Shown here: one piece after another, positions 22,641 to 33,960 of the stretch
Numbering within the stretch: the first letter of the stretch is position 1
Layout of the letters: every line of letters begins with the position of its first letter
Assembly: GCA_028583605.1 (NCBI GenBank)
Contig: CM053329.1
Coordinates: forward strand, 18,454,455-18,518,454
Reading direction: 5' to 3'
Length of the DNA stretch: 64,000 nt
From: Dastarcus helophoroides
Lineage: Eukaryota > Arthropoda > Insecta > Coleoptera > Bothrideridae
Notes under the pieces: model-generated
What the model saw: the letters and a program-made list of their open reading frames with translations, nothing else
Databases searched by the model: none
Told to the model about the DNA's origin: nothing
Position numbers and translations under genes: made by a program

Positions 22641-23640
22641 GTTTTATTTCTGAAAACTGTTCCGTACATTCTCAAATTATTTCTAGAAAGAATAAATAGT
22701 ATTTTCTATGTAAGTGATTTGAGAGTGACGACAGCGTCATCTAACGATAGGATACAACTTTAGTGTGACTTTGCACCTAGGATTAATTCAATATAATGGA
22801 CAGGATCATCTAACACGATAGGGTTCAACATTGCTGCCCAATATATAACTGGGCATTTGATAGATAAAAAATGAGCAGATGAACGTATCAACGAATTTGA
22901 ACAAAACATCATTCTGCAATCTGCACGAACTCTGTAAAGCTGCGCATGGTTGATTAAATTAGCTTTATTGTGTTTACTTAAACTACTTTTATAAATGAGA
23001 AGGTATGTTTCACTGCATGGAAGTCGTGCCCAATAATTTGTGATCTAGAAATTCATACAGGAAACTTTTATATACTGATATAAAAATCTAAAAATATGGG
23101 ATTTCATGCCAAAAGTGTTGAATCTAGAAATCTAAGCTCAAAATCTGGAAATCTATGGTAATAAATCTACCAGAGCTGACTTCGTAAAGTCATTATTTAG
23201 AAACTTAAAACACTTTATAAAAAAATTATTGAGTCTGTAAATTACACGAATAAAAATTTTAAAATCCGAGCTTGGAAGCTAGCTGTCTAAATTCATAAAT
23301 CTAGATATATTTAATGGAAACCTAGATCTAATAAATATATAATTCAGAAAGATTAAAAATTGGAATTTTACACAAAATTTTGAGAATCTAAAAATCTGGA
23401 CTAGCACCTAATAAACAAATAATAAATTTGTTATTCATTAACATCAAAATTTAAAATTCCACAATCGTAATTTAGGATATGGAAATCGAAACTGAAATTT
23501 TTGCAAATCCAAGCTTTTAAAGTCCAAAAATTATCATCGTTCAATATATAAAAATCCAAACAAAATTTAAATAATCTAGAAGACTAGAACTAATAAATTG
23601 GTAATCTAGAAACTAGAAAACTAATAACTGGAAGCTGTAA
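22641..23640. repeat. Decayed repeats and shared dispersed segment
   Basis: 22880-22975 (GAACGTATCAACGAATTTGA, then ACATCATTCTGCAATCTGCA and GATTAAATTAG) matches 45160-45245. From about 23040 the text is dominated by TCTAGAAA/AAATCTAGAA words and is a degraded form of the tandem family at 24100-26760. There is no gene. Confidence 0.55.
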
Positions 23641-23647
23641 TTTTTTT

Positions 23648-23880
23648 GCTGGAACGGACTGGTCCTTGGTTATCTTTAAAACTTGAAATACAAAGCTTGT
23701 CGAAACCAAGAAATATTAAAAAGCACAACAGAGGTTGCTGTAACGCGTTTCGATAGCCAAGCTATCATCTTCAGAGAGATACAGAATCTGATCTCTCTGA
23801 AAATGATAGCTTGGCTATCGAAACGCGTTAGAGCAACCTTCGTTGTGTTTTTTAATCTTTCTTGGTTTCAGGGGACAACT
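23648..23880. mobile_element. Fold-back element with two facing ribozyme-like cores
   Basis: Left - arm from GGAACGGACTGGTCC through TAACGCGTTTCGATAGCC and AAGCTATCATCTTCAGAGAG. Right + arm from about 23790 (GATCTCTCTGAAAATGATAG, then CTTGGCTATCGAAACGCG) through TTTTTTAATCTTTCTTGG to CAGGGGACAACT, then truncated. The left core is intact in its conserved positions (CTGAAGA and GAAA on the - strand). The right core carries CTGAAAA and so has lost the conserved G. Confidence 0.8.
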
Positions 23881-23924
23881 TATAATCTCACTTAAAATTC
23901 TTCCAAAAATATTTTTTATAATTT

Positions 23925-24090
23925 TCGGTTCAATGGTCCTAAATTTTGGTGGAATGGACTGGTCCTTGGTTATCTTCAAAAACTGAAATATAAAATTTGT
24001 CCCTTGAAACCAAGAAAGATTAAAAAACACAATAAGGGTTGCTCTAACGCGTTTCGACAGCCAAGCTATCATCTTCAGGGAGATACAAGT
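23925..24090 (-). mobile_element. Fold-back element, single - arm with ribozyme-like core
   Basis: Starts ATTTTGGTGGAATGGACTGG and ends in the core at about 24038-24085 (CTCTAACGCGTTTCGACAGC, CAAGCTATCATCTTCAGGGA). On the - strand stem II is GATAGC with GCTGTC, which still pairs through a U-G wobble. No right arm follows. Confidence 0.8.
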
Positions 24091-24099
24091 TTCGTATTT

Positions 24100-26760
24100 T
24101 AATTTTTTGGAAGCTAAAAAATATAAAATTACATTGGCCAAGGTCATAACTCCCTATCAGAAACTATAAGTCCAAAAAACTTGAACTTCTAAATTTAGAA
24201 ATCATCGTTGATCAATAGATAGTAATTCTAACCTAAATTAAATAATCTAGAAGTCTAGAACTAATAAATTGGTAAACTAGAAACTAGAAAACTAGAAACT
24301 ACAAAACATGTTGGTCAAGGTCATAACTCCCTATCAGAAGCTTGAAATCCAAGAAGTTGGAACTATCAGAAACTTGAAGTCCAAAAAACTTGAACTTCTA
24401 AATTTAGAAATTATCGTTGTTCGATAGATAGAAATTCTGACCAAAATAAAATAACATAGAAGACTAGAACTAATAAATTGGTAAACTACAAAACTATAAA
24501 ACTAGAAACTGGAAACTAGAAAATATAGAATTACATTGGTCAAGGTCATACCTCCTTATCAGAAACTAGAAGTCCAAAAAACTTGAACTTCTAAATTTAG
24601 AAATCATCGTTGTTCAATAGATAGTAATTCTGACCAAAATTAAATAATCTACAAGTCTAAGAACTAATAAATTGGTAAACTAGAAACTAGAAAACTAGAA
24701 ACTACAAAATATGTTGGTCAAGGTCATAACTCCCTATCAGAAGCTTGAAATCCAAGAAGTTGGAACTATCAGAAACTTGAAGTCCAAAAAACTTGAACTT
24801 CTAAATTTAGAAATTATCGTTGTTCGAGAGACAGAAATTCTGACCAAAATAAAATAATATAGAAGACTAGAACTAATAAATTGGTAAACTAGAAACTAGA
24901 AAACTAGAAACTGAAAACTAGAAAATATAGAATTACATTGGTCAAGGTCATAACTCCCTATCAGAAACTAGAAACTTGAACTTCTAAATTTAGAAATCAT
25001 CGTTGTTCAATAGATAGTAATTCTGACCAAAATTAAATAATCTAGAAGTGTAGAACTAATAAATTGGTAAACTAGAAACTAGAAAACTAGAAACTACAAA
25101 ATATGTTGGTCAAGGTCATAACTCCCTATCAGAAGCTTGAAATCCAAGAAGTTGGAACTATCAGAAACTTGAAGTCCAAAAAACTTGAACTTCTAAATTT
25201 AGAAATCACCGTTGTTCGATAGATAGAAATTCTGACCAAAATTAAATAATATAGAAGACTAGAACTAATAAATTGGTAAACTAGAAACTAGAAAACTAGA
25301 AACTGGAAACTAGAAAATATAGAATTACATTGGTCAAGGTCATAACTCCCTATCAGAAACTAGAAGTCCAAAAAATTTGAACTTCTAAATTTAGAAATCA
25401 TCGTTGTTCGATAGATAGAAATTCTGACCAAAATAAAATGATATAGAAGGCTAGAACTAATAAATTGGTAAACTAGAAACTAGAAAACTAGAAACTGGAA
25501 ACTAGAAAATATAGAATTACATTGGTCAAGGTCATAACTCCCTATCAGAAACTAGAAGTCCAAAAAACTTAAACTTCTAAATTTAGAAATCATTGTTGCT
25601 CAATAGATAGTAATTCTGACCAAAATTAAATAATCTACAAGTCTAGAACTAATAAATTGGTAAACTAGAAACTAGAAAACTAGAAACTACAAAATATGTT
25701 GGTCAAGGTCATAACTCCCTATCAGAAGCTTGAAATCCAAGAAGTTGGAACTATCAGAAACTTGAAGTCCAAAAAACTTGAACTTCTAAATTTAGAAATT
25801 ATCGTTGTTCGATAGATAGAAATTCTGACCAAAATTAAATAATATAGAAGACTAGAACTAATAAATTGGTAAACTAGAAACTAGAAAACTAGAAACTGGA
25901 AACTAGAAAATATAGAATTACATTGGTCAAGGTCATAACTCCCTATCAGAAAATAGAAATCCAAAACATTTGAACTTCTAAATTTAGAAATCATCGTTGT
26001 TCAATAGATAGTAATTCTGACCAAAATTAAATAATCTAGAAGTCTAGAACTAATAAATTGGTAAACCAGAAACTAGAAAAGTAGAAACTACAAAATATGT
26101 TGGTCAAGGTCATAACTCCCTATCAGAAGCTTGAAATCCAAGAAGTTGGAACTATCAGAAACTTAAAGTCCAAAAAACTTGAACTTCTAAATTTAGAAAT
26201 CATCGTTGTTCGATAGATAGAAATTCTGACCAAAATAAAATAATATAGAAGACTAGAACTAATAAATTGGTAAACTAGAAACTAGAAAACTAGAAACTAG
26301 AAAACTAGAAACTAGAAAACTAGAAAACTAGAAACTAGAAACTAGAAACTAGAAACTAGAAACTAGAAACTAGAAACTAGAAACTAGAAACTAGAAACTA
26401 GAAACTAGAAACTAGAAACTAGAAACTAGAAACTAGAAACTAGAAACTAGAAACTAGAAACTAGAAACTAGAAACTAGAAACTAGAAAACTAGAAACTAG
26501 TAAACTAGAAACTAGAAACTAGAAACTAGAAACTAGAAAACTAGAAACTAGAAAACTAGAAACTGGAAACTAGAAAATATAGAATTACATTGTTCAAGAT
26601 CATAAATCCCTATCAGAAATTTGAAGTCCAAGAAATTGGAACTTGTAGATTTAGAAATCATCGTTATTCAATAGATGGAAATTCTGACTAAAATTAAATA
26701 ATCCACAACACTAAATTGAATAAATTCGTAATATAGAAACTTCAAAAAGTAGAATTTCAT
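24100..26760 (+). repeat. Tandem array with two alternating sub-units of about 190-210 bp
   Basis: Words TTGGTCAAGGTCATAACTCC, CTTGAACTTCTAAATTTAG, GATAGTAATTCTGACC and CTAATAAATTGGTAAACTAG recur throughout. One sub-unit begins near TATGTTGGTCAAGG (24308, 24714, 25104, 25695, 26097) and carries AAATCCAAGAAGTTGGAAC. The other begins near TTACATTGGTCAAGG (24534, 24936, 25327, 25520, 25920). Pairs of the two form a compound unit of about 390-406 bp. Copies differ at a few positions each. Confidence 0.93.
26278..26570 (+). repeat. (ACTAGAA)n simple tandem tract
   Basis: An ACTAGAA heptamer, with occasional ACTAGAAA octamers, repeats almost without interruption. The word already occurs two to four times at the end of every unit of the flanking array, so this is a slippage expansion of the unit terminus. 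Confidence 0.95.
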
Positions 26761-27311
26761 TGTTCAATGTTATAAATCCTGATCATAAACCGAAAGAATA
26801 AAAAACGTGAATTTTTAAATCCAGAAATCATCATTGTTTAATATATAGATATTCTAATCAAATTTAAATAATATAGAAAACTAGATTTGATAAATTCGTA
26901 ATCAAGAAATTTCAAAATGTAGAATTCCACTGTTTAACAGTATAGAGATTTGGACAACAGACACTCTGAATCTAGAAACCTAAAGTACAAAATACTGAAG
27001 AGGATGCCAGAAGTCCTTAATGTAAAAAGGATTTTAATAAAAAATCTGCAAAATCCATGGTGAGCCATGTCATGTCCACTTTTTCCAGAGCCATCTCCCC
27101 CGGAAGGACGATAGGTGGACAGTAGACGGCGACAGCAGATCAAAATAGAAGCTCCTATTCACCGCTTGCTGGCACTTTACAGCCAAACGAGTTTGGTCTC
27201 TCACGATTTTCACGTTTCACGTTCATTGCTTGCTTTTTCTTACTCTTGTTTTGTTCTTGTTGTAACAACAAGACAAGACAAGAAGTTTCTTTAGCAAGAG
27301 CAAGATTTATT
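26761..27311. repeat. Decayed repeat sequence with a GACGGCGACAGCAGATC relic
   Basis: 26761-26990 is a diverged extension of the TCTAGAAA family. 27095-27145 (CTCCCCCGGAAGGACGATAG, then GTAGACGGCGACAGCAGATC) matches the segment repeated at 29.7-33.9 kb. A small palindrome CTTGTTGTAACAACAAG lies near 27257. No gene is supported. Confidence 0.55.
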
Positions 27312-27452
27312 TGATGGAACGGACTGGTCCTTGGTTATCTTGAAAAATTGAAACACAGAACTTGTCCCCTGAAATCAAGAAAAATTAAAAAACACAACAA
27401 AGGTTGCTCTAACGCGTTTCGACAGCCAAGCTGTCATCTTCAGAGAGAAACT
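27312..27452 (-). mobile_element. Best-preserved single arm of the ribozyme-like element
   Basis: Reads TTGATGGAACGGACTGGTCC at the outer end, then the antisense of the tail (CCCCTGAAATCAAGAAAAA), then the core at 27402-27451. On the - strand the core is TTTCTCT, CTGAAGA, T, GACAGC-TTG-GCTGTC, GAAA, CGCGTT, AGAGCAAC. All hammerhead core positions are present. Stem I can pair CTCT with AGAG and, across one mismatch, GTT with AAC. Confidence 0.8.
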
Positions 27453-28225
27453 ACTACTAAGATTTCTTGTCAAAAAAAAATTAGCATTCCTTGCCTTTTT
27501 CAATATTTTTTTAAAATAATCTCTAGAATAGTGTTTTTAAACCTTTTTGAATACACGATACCTTTACAAGTAATAAATTCTGGCAGTCCTGCTCAAATTT
27601 TGAAAAAATTGAAACTCCAGAGAAGATCAAAATTAAAAGATGAAGTACAATGTTAAGTTATTTTTTCTTAAAATGACACTACTTAAGTATCTGAAATTCA
27701 AGAAAAATTTAATTTTTCCCCTAAGATTTTTTCTCCTAAATTTTAAACATTTTCTCAACCTTATAATTTTCTTCTCTACATTTCAATTTGTATTTGGTTA
27801 TTTCAATTTCTTTCTCGAAATTAAAATTGTTACCACAAAATTTTGACTTTCACTGGATTTTTTTTTGAACATTTTGACTTAATCACAACTTTTTTTCCAC
27901 TAATTTCAGCTCAATTTAGATTAATTTTTAAAACTTGGAATATTAATCTTCAGAGTTCGAATTTGAACACATATTTCGAAAAACATTTTTTTAAAGGAAT
28001 TTCGAAAACAAAGTCAAAAGTTTAAATTTAAAATCGAAAAAGTCGACTCTTAAATTAAAAAATAGGTAAAACGTTTTACTAATTTAAAATGAAAAATTCA
28101 GAATTTGGGAAAATGTTGAAAATTTTTTAAAAAATTCAAAATTTTGTTAAAACATTTAGATTTCTAGATCCAACGTTAAATTTCTAATTCAATATTTTTA
28201 ATTTTCCTTAAAGCAACTTGAATTA
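27453..28225. other. AT-rich sequence, no gene seen
   Basis: Low-complexity A+T-rich text with words such as TTTTTCTCCTAAATTTT and CGAAATTTT. Several 60-100 codon open frames are phenylalanine/lysine-rich artefacts of composition. Confidence 0.4.
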
Positions 28226-28300
28226 AGAATGGAAACACAAATATTGTTTCCTGAAACCTAGAAAGATTAAAAAACACAACAAAAGTTGCTCCAACGCGTT
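28226..28300 (-). mobile_element. Fold-back arm truncated at ACGCGTT
   Basis: CCTGAAACCTAGAAAGATTA and AACACAACAAAAGTTGCTCC lead to CAACGCGTTA, after which element sequence stops. The truncation point is close to that in the copy at 19871-20005. Confidence 0.6.
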
Positions 28301-28585
28301 ATAGTCACAAAGCAAATCAACATCGAAAGTTTTTTGACCAATTTCAAAGTAAAATCTAAAATAGAGACATTTTCCAAGGTTGTTAATCGAATTGTACCCA
28401 AAACCAAAACAATTGGCTGGAAAAAATCTCCAGTTTTGTCTCGATTAAGAACAATTTCAAGATAAGATCCAAAAAATGGCCAAAATACAAATAGAAGCTA
28501 TTTCCCAAGTTCTTTGGACATATTTGATCCAAACCAAAACAAGTCGCCGAAAAAAAAGGAATTTTGCTAATTTTGACTTTTTTTT

Positions 28586-28925
28586 TAGAGGAGCGGACTG
28601 GTCCTTGGTTATCTTCAAAAATTGAAATACAAATCTTGTCCCCTGAAACCAAGAATAATTAAAAAATACAACAAAGGTTACTCTAACACGTTTCGGTAGC
28701 CAAGGGATCATCTTCAGAAAGAGACTAACACCTAATCCTAAATATAAGAATTTTAAAAAAAAATAGAGCTTTTGGTAGCTTATAAAGCAAGCTATCATCT
28801 CTCTGTAGATGATAGCTTGGCTATCGAAACGCGTTAGACCAACCTTTGTTGTGTTTTTTAATCTTTCTTGGTTTCAGGGGACAAGATTTGCATTTCAATT
28901 TTTGAAAATAACGTTCCACCAAAAC
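28586..28925. mobile_element. Fold-back element, two degraded arms
   Basis: Left - arm from GGAGCGGACTGGTCC to a degraded core (ACACGTTTCGGTAGCCAAGG, GATCATCTTCAG). Right + arm from CATCTCTCTGTAGATGATAG through CTTGGCTATCGAAACGCG and CTTTCTTGGTTTCAG to a shortened end, AACGTTCCACC. The right core reads CUGUAGA and has therefore lost a conserved A. A stray GGTGGAACGGACTGGATC end lies at about 28976. Confidence 0.75.
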
Positions 28926-28995
28926 TTCAATTATCTAAATTTTTTTTCGTAAGGTTTTTTATTAAAATTGTTCTGGTGGAACGGACTGGATCTTG

Positions 28996-29640
28996 GTTTT
29001 TTTCTATTTTTTTCTCGAAACCTCGAAATTAACATTTTTAATGCATACTGAAGGACAAAATGTAGAACTCGAAAGTGACGTCGAAAAATTCGACTTTGAA
29101 GTTAAAATTTTATATAAAAAATTTATCATCAAATTTCGAAAAATTCTAAATCCCAGAAAAAGTTCAAAGTGTCCAAATCAAATGTTTAAGCTTTGTGTGT
29201 TGTCTCGCATTGTGTAATTTTTCGAGTCTTTATTAACAAAATGTGGAGTTGTCCTAAAAATTCAAAAATTTTGGTTGTGAAATTGAAATTTTAGGTTAAA
29301 ACTGAAATTTTCAAATTAGAGCTTTAAATTTCGTGAAAAAGGTAAATATTCTATAAAAAAAACCACTGCAGTGGATAACATTGTAGAGACTTCAAAACAT
29401 GAAATTCCATTCAATATTTTCACAATATATCTACACAAAAAAAAAATTTAGGAAAATATTAAAAACTAGGTCGAGAATCTAAAATGTAGAAATCATGAAT
29501 TTAGAAACTGAATAATTAGGATGCCAGATCTAATCAAGAAAGAAGTAAAAAAAAATTGCAAATTTAAATCGTATATCCGGAATTTAAATTTTAATTCAAT
29601 CCGAAATTTGGAAGTGTAGAATTCAGAAATTTAAAATTCT
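28996..29640. repeat. AT-rich sequence and start of the ATC-family long unit
   Basis: 29370-29640 (TTGTAGAGACTTCAAAACAT, ACTAGGTCGAGAATCTA, GGATGCCAGATCTAATC) matches about 32730-33040 and, more weakly, 33385-33720. The ATC array is thus an expansion inside a longer repeat unit. Before 29370 the text is low-complexity and holds no gene. Confidence 0.6.
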
Positions 29641-30531
29641 AGAAATGTTCAGCTCTTATTAGTGTTTATCATGATCATGATCTACAGTACCTTTACAAGG
29701 AATTTGTCGGTAATATCTAACAATCGAAAAATTGCCTGACAAATTACTTGATATCGATTTTTTCGAGAGCTATCTCCCCCAGAAATACAATCGGTAGGCG
29801 ATAGACGACGACAGCAGGTCCAAGTAGAAGGTTGCCTTCGTCTTCTGCTGAAATTTAGGAGTTTGGAAATGAAGAATTGAGAATTTATGAGCTTAAAATT
29901 CTGCATGTTCAATTCTTATTACTATTCATCGTGTCATCATTATCATCATCATCGTCATCATCATCATCATCATCATGATCTACACCTTTTATATTAACGA
30001 GGAATTTGTCAGTAATATCTAACAATCGAAAAATTCCCTGACAAATTACTTGATATCGATTTTTTCGGGAGCTATCTCCCCCAGAACTACAATCGGTAGG
30101 CGATAGACGACGACAGCAGGTCCAAGTTTCTTCGTCTTCTGCTGAAATTTGGGAGTTTGGAAATGCAGAATTTGGAATTTATAAATTTAAAATTCTGCAT
30201 GTTCAATTCTTAATACTATTCATCGTGTCATCATTATCATCATCATCATCATCATCTTCATCATGATCCACACCTTTTATATTAACGAGGAATTTGTCAG
30301 TAATATCTAACGATTGAAAAATTCCCTGACAAATTACTTGATATCGATTTTTTCGAGAGCTATCTCCCCCAGAAATACAATCGGTAGGCGATAGACGACG
30401 ACAGCAGGTCCAAGTAGAAGGTTGCCTTCGTCTTCTGCTGAAATTTGGGAGTTTGGAAATGCAGAATTTGGAATTTATAAATTTAAAATTCTGCATGTTC
30501 AATTCTTAATACTATTCATCGTGTCATCATT

Positions 30532-30572
<41 letters not shown>

Positions 30573-31778
30573 GATCCACACCTTTTATATTAACGAGGAA
30601 TTTGTCAGTAATATCTAACAATCGAAAAATTCCCTGACAAATTACTTGATATCGATTTTTTCGGGAGCTATCTCCCCCAAAAATACAATCGGTAGGCGAT
30701 AGACGACGACAGCAGGTCCAAGTAGAAGGTTTTCTTCGTCTTCTGCTGAAATTTGGGAGTTTGGAAATGCAGAATTTAGAATTTATAAATTTAAAATTCT
30801 GCATGTTCAATTCTTAATACTATTCATCGTGTCATCATTATCATCATCATCATCATCATCATGATCCACACCTTTTATATTAAAGAGGAATTTGTCAGTA
30901 ATATCTAACAATCGAAAAATTCCCTGACAAATTACTTGATATCGATTTTTTCGGGAGCTATCTCCCCCAGAAATACAATCGGTAGGCGATAGACGACGAC
31001 AGCAGGTCCAAGTAGAAGGTTGCCTTCGTCTTCTGCTGAAATTTATGAGTTTGGAAATGCAGCATTTAGAATTTATAAATTTAAAATGCTGCATGTTCAA
31101 TTCTTAATACTATTCATCGTGTCATCATTATCATCATCATCATCATCATGATCCACACCTTTTATATTAACGAGAAATTTGTCAGTAATATCTAGCAATC
31201 GAAAAATTCCCTGACAAATTACTTGATATCGATTTTTTCGGGAGCTATCTCCCCCGGAAATACAATCTGTAGGCAATAGGCGACGACAGCAGGTCCAAGT
31301 ACAAGGTTGCCTTCGTCTTCTGCTGAAATTTAGGAGTTTGGAAATGCAGAATTTAGAATTTATAAATTTAAAATTCTGCATGTTTAATTCTTAATACTAT
31401 TCATCGTGTCATCATTATCATTATTAACATCATTATCATCATCATCATTATCATCATCATCATCATCATCATCATCATGATCCACACCTTTTATATTAAC
31501 GAGGAATTTGTCAGTAATATCTAACAATCGAAAAATTCCCTGACAAATTACTTGATATCGATTTTTTCTGGAGCTATCTCCCCCTGAAATACAATCGGTA
31601 GGCGATAGACGACGACAGCAGGTCCAAGTAGAAGGTTGCCTTCGTCTTCTGCTGAAATTTAGGAGTTTGGAAATGCAGAATTTAGAATTTATAAATTTAA
31701 AATTCTGCATGTTCAATTCTTAATACTATTCATCGTATCATCATTATCACCATTAACATCATTATCATCATCATCATT

Positions 31779-31822
<44 letters not shown>

Positions 31823-32270
31823 GATCCACACCTTTTATATTAACGAGGAATTTGTCAGTAATATCTAACATTCGAAAAATTCCCTGACAAATTACTTGAT
31901 ATCGATTTTTTCGGGAGCTATCTCCCCCAGAAATACAATCGGTAGGCGATAGACGACGACAGCAGGTCCAAGTAGAAGGTTGCCTTCGTCTTCTGCTGAA
32001 ATTTAGGAGTTTGGAAATGCAGAATTTAGAATTTATAAATTTAAAATTCTGCATGTTCAATTCTTAATACTATTCATCGTGTCATCATTATCATCATTAT
32101 CATCATCATCATTATCATTATCATCATTATCATCATTATCATCATCATCATCATCTTCATCATCATCGTATATTATATTAGCGGGATGGAAAAATTCCCT
32201 TTCAAATCACTTGATACAGATTTTTTCGGAAGCTATCTCCTCCAGAAGTACAATGGGTGGGCGGTAGATA
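29641..32270. repeat. Tandem array of about 290-345 bp units with an internal (ATC)n tract
   Basis: The word ATTCTGCATGTTCAATTCTT begins units at 29898, 30192, 30488, 30796, 31086 (ATGCTGC variant), 31373, 31702 and 32046. Spacing is 294, 296, 308, 290, 287, 329 and 344 bp. Each unit carries a TCATCATTATCATCATC tract of variable length, then ACACCTTTTATATTAACGAG, GCTATCTCCCCCAGAAATAC and GATAGACGACGACAGCAGGT. Most of the length variation lies in the trinucleotide tract. On the - strand each unit has an open frame of about 95-115 codons ending in a run of aspartates. The frames lie head to tail, overlapping by 4 bp. This is judged to be repeat translation, not a gene family. Confidence 0.93.
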
Positions 32271-33960
32271 AGGACAGCAGATTTAAGCAGAAGGTTCCCT
32301 TCGCCTCTTGCGGAAATGTTGTAGAGCCAATCGGTCAAACAAAGTAGAAAAACTCCTTAGAAATATAATCGGTGGGCGATAGATGACGAAGGCAGCATTT
32401 TGGAAATGTTCAATTATTATTACTATTCATCATGTCACCATTATCATCATCATCATATATTATATTAGCGAGTAGTTTGCAACGTCTACCAACGTAAAAA
32501 TTCTCTTTCAAATCACTTGATATCGATTTTTTCGGAAGCTATCTCCTACAGAAGTACAATCGGTAGGCGGTAGACGACGACAGCAGATCCAAGTAGAAGA
32601 TTCTTCTCCTCCTGCGGAAATTTTATAGAGCTAATCGGTCGAATGAAATAGAAAATCTCCTAAGAATTCTTGCCACTCGAAACTAACCTCAAACGTTGAC
32701 GGTATTGAGACCCAAATCTGAAGTCCATAACATCGTAGAGACTTCAAAATGTGAAATTTTAAGCCATATTTTCAAATTCCTGGCTAGATGTTTACAGTTT
32801 AACTACGATCCAAAAAAATCAGGAAAAAAATCAAAAACTAGGTGTCGAGAATCTAGAATGCAGAAATCATGATTCCAGAAATTGAAAATTTAAAAGGATA
32901 CCAGATCTAATCTATGAAGAAATATACAAATTTAAAAATCCAAATGGGAAATCTGGAATTTAAATTGTAATTCAAAATTTAGGAATTTGAAAGTGCATAA
33001 TTCAAAAATTTTAAATTCCGGAAATTCTTATTATTGTTCTGCATGTCATCATCTTGTTTTTTGAGGATTTTTTCATAGAAGACTTTCCCCATCATTATCA
33101 TCATCATCGTAATTATCATATATTATATTAGCCGATTGTCTGTAACATTTAGAATCGAAAAACTCTGGCGGATCACTTAATATCGACATTTTCGAGAGCT
33201 ATCTCCTCCAGAAGTACAATCGGTGGGAGGTAGATGATGACAGCAGATTTAAGTAGAAGGTTCCCTGCGCTTCTTGCGAAAATTTTGTAGAGCTAATCAG
33301 TCAAACGAAGTAGAAAAACTCCTTAGAATCCCTACAATTCAAAACTAACTACAAACTTTGACGCTATTGAAATGCGAATCTGGAGTCAATACAATTCTAG
33401 TGACTGTCAAATATGAAATTCTAGGCCAGAATTCTACCATTTACCTACAAAGAAAAAAAATCATATAAAAACTGAAAGTAGGTCTGGAATCTAGAATGCC
33501 AAAATCACAAATCTATAAATTTAAAATTCAAAATATTGAAAAGAGCCCCAGGGATCTGGAATCTAGTATTCAGAAATCATGATTCCAGAAACTGAAAGTT
33601 AAAAATATTGATGCGGATGCCAGATTCAATCTAGAAAGAAATATTAATCAAAAATCTGCAAAAGCCTAGTGGAAATGTTAAATGAAAACAAGTAATAACT
33701 TGAAATTTAGAAATTTTGAAACGTAGAAGCCACAAATGTGAAACTCTTCCGTTATTATTCGCATCATCGATGTTATATTAACGGTGAGTTGGTCTATAAC
33801 ATTTACCAACAGAAAATCGTGTCAGTAACGTCGATTTTTTGGGAAGCTATCTCCGGAGGAACAATCGGCGGGCGGTAAACGGCGACAGCAGATCGAAATA
33901 GAAGGTTCCCTTTGCTCTCTGCGCAAGTGAATCAGTCAAACGAAGTAGAAAAAAGTGCAG
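32271..33960. repeat. Degenerate flank of the ATC-family array
   Basis: The GACAGCAGAT-type segment, GCTATCTCC and short ATC tracts recur near 32240, 32390, 32530, 33200 and 33850 with much more divergence than in 29.9-32.1 kb. Between them lie copies of the TAGAGACTTCAAAATGTGAA and GATGCCAGATTCAATC segments. Divergence rises towards the right edge, as expected for an array that turns over in its centre. Confidence 0.75.

Noticed and set aside
24100..26760. CRISPR-like array
   Set aside because: Units are roughly 200-bp direct repeats without unique spacers, in a eukaryotic intron.
29682..32060. Family of - strand proteins with aspartate-rich tails
   Set aside because: The frames follow the tandem unit and its ATC tract. 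No start context, domain or independent evidence of coding; kept only as a finding to test.
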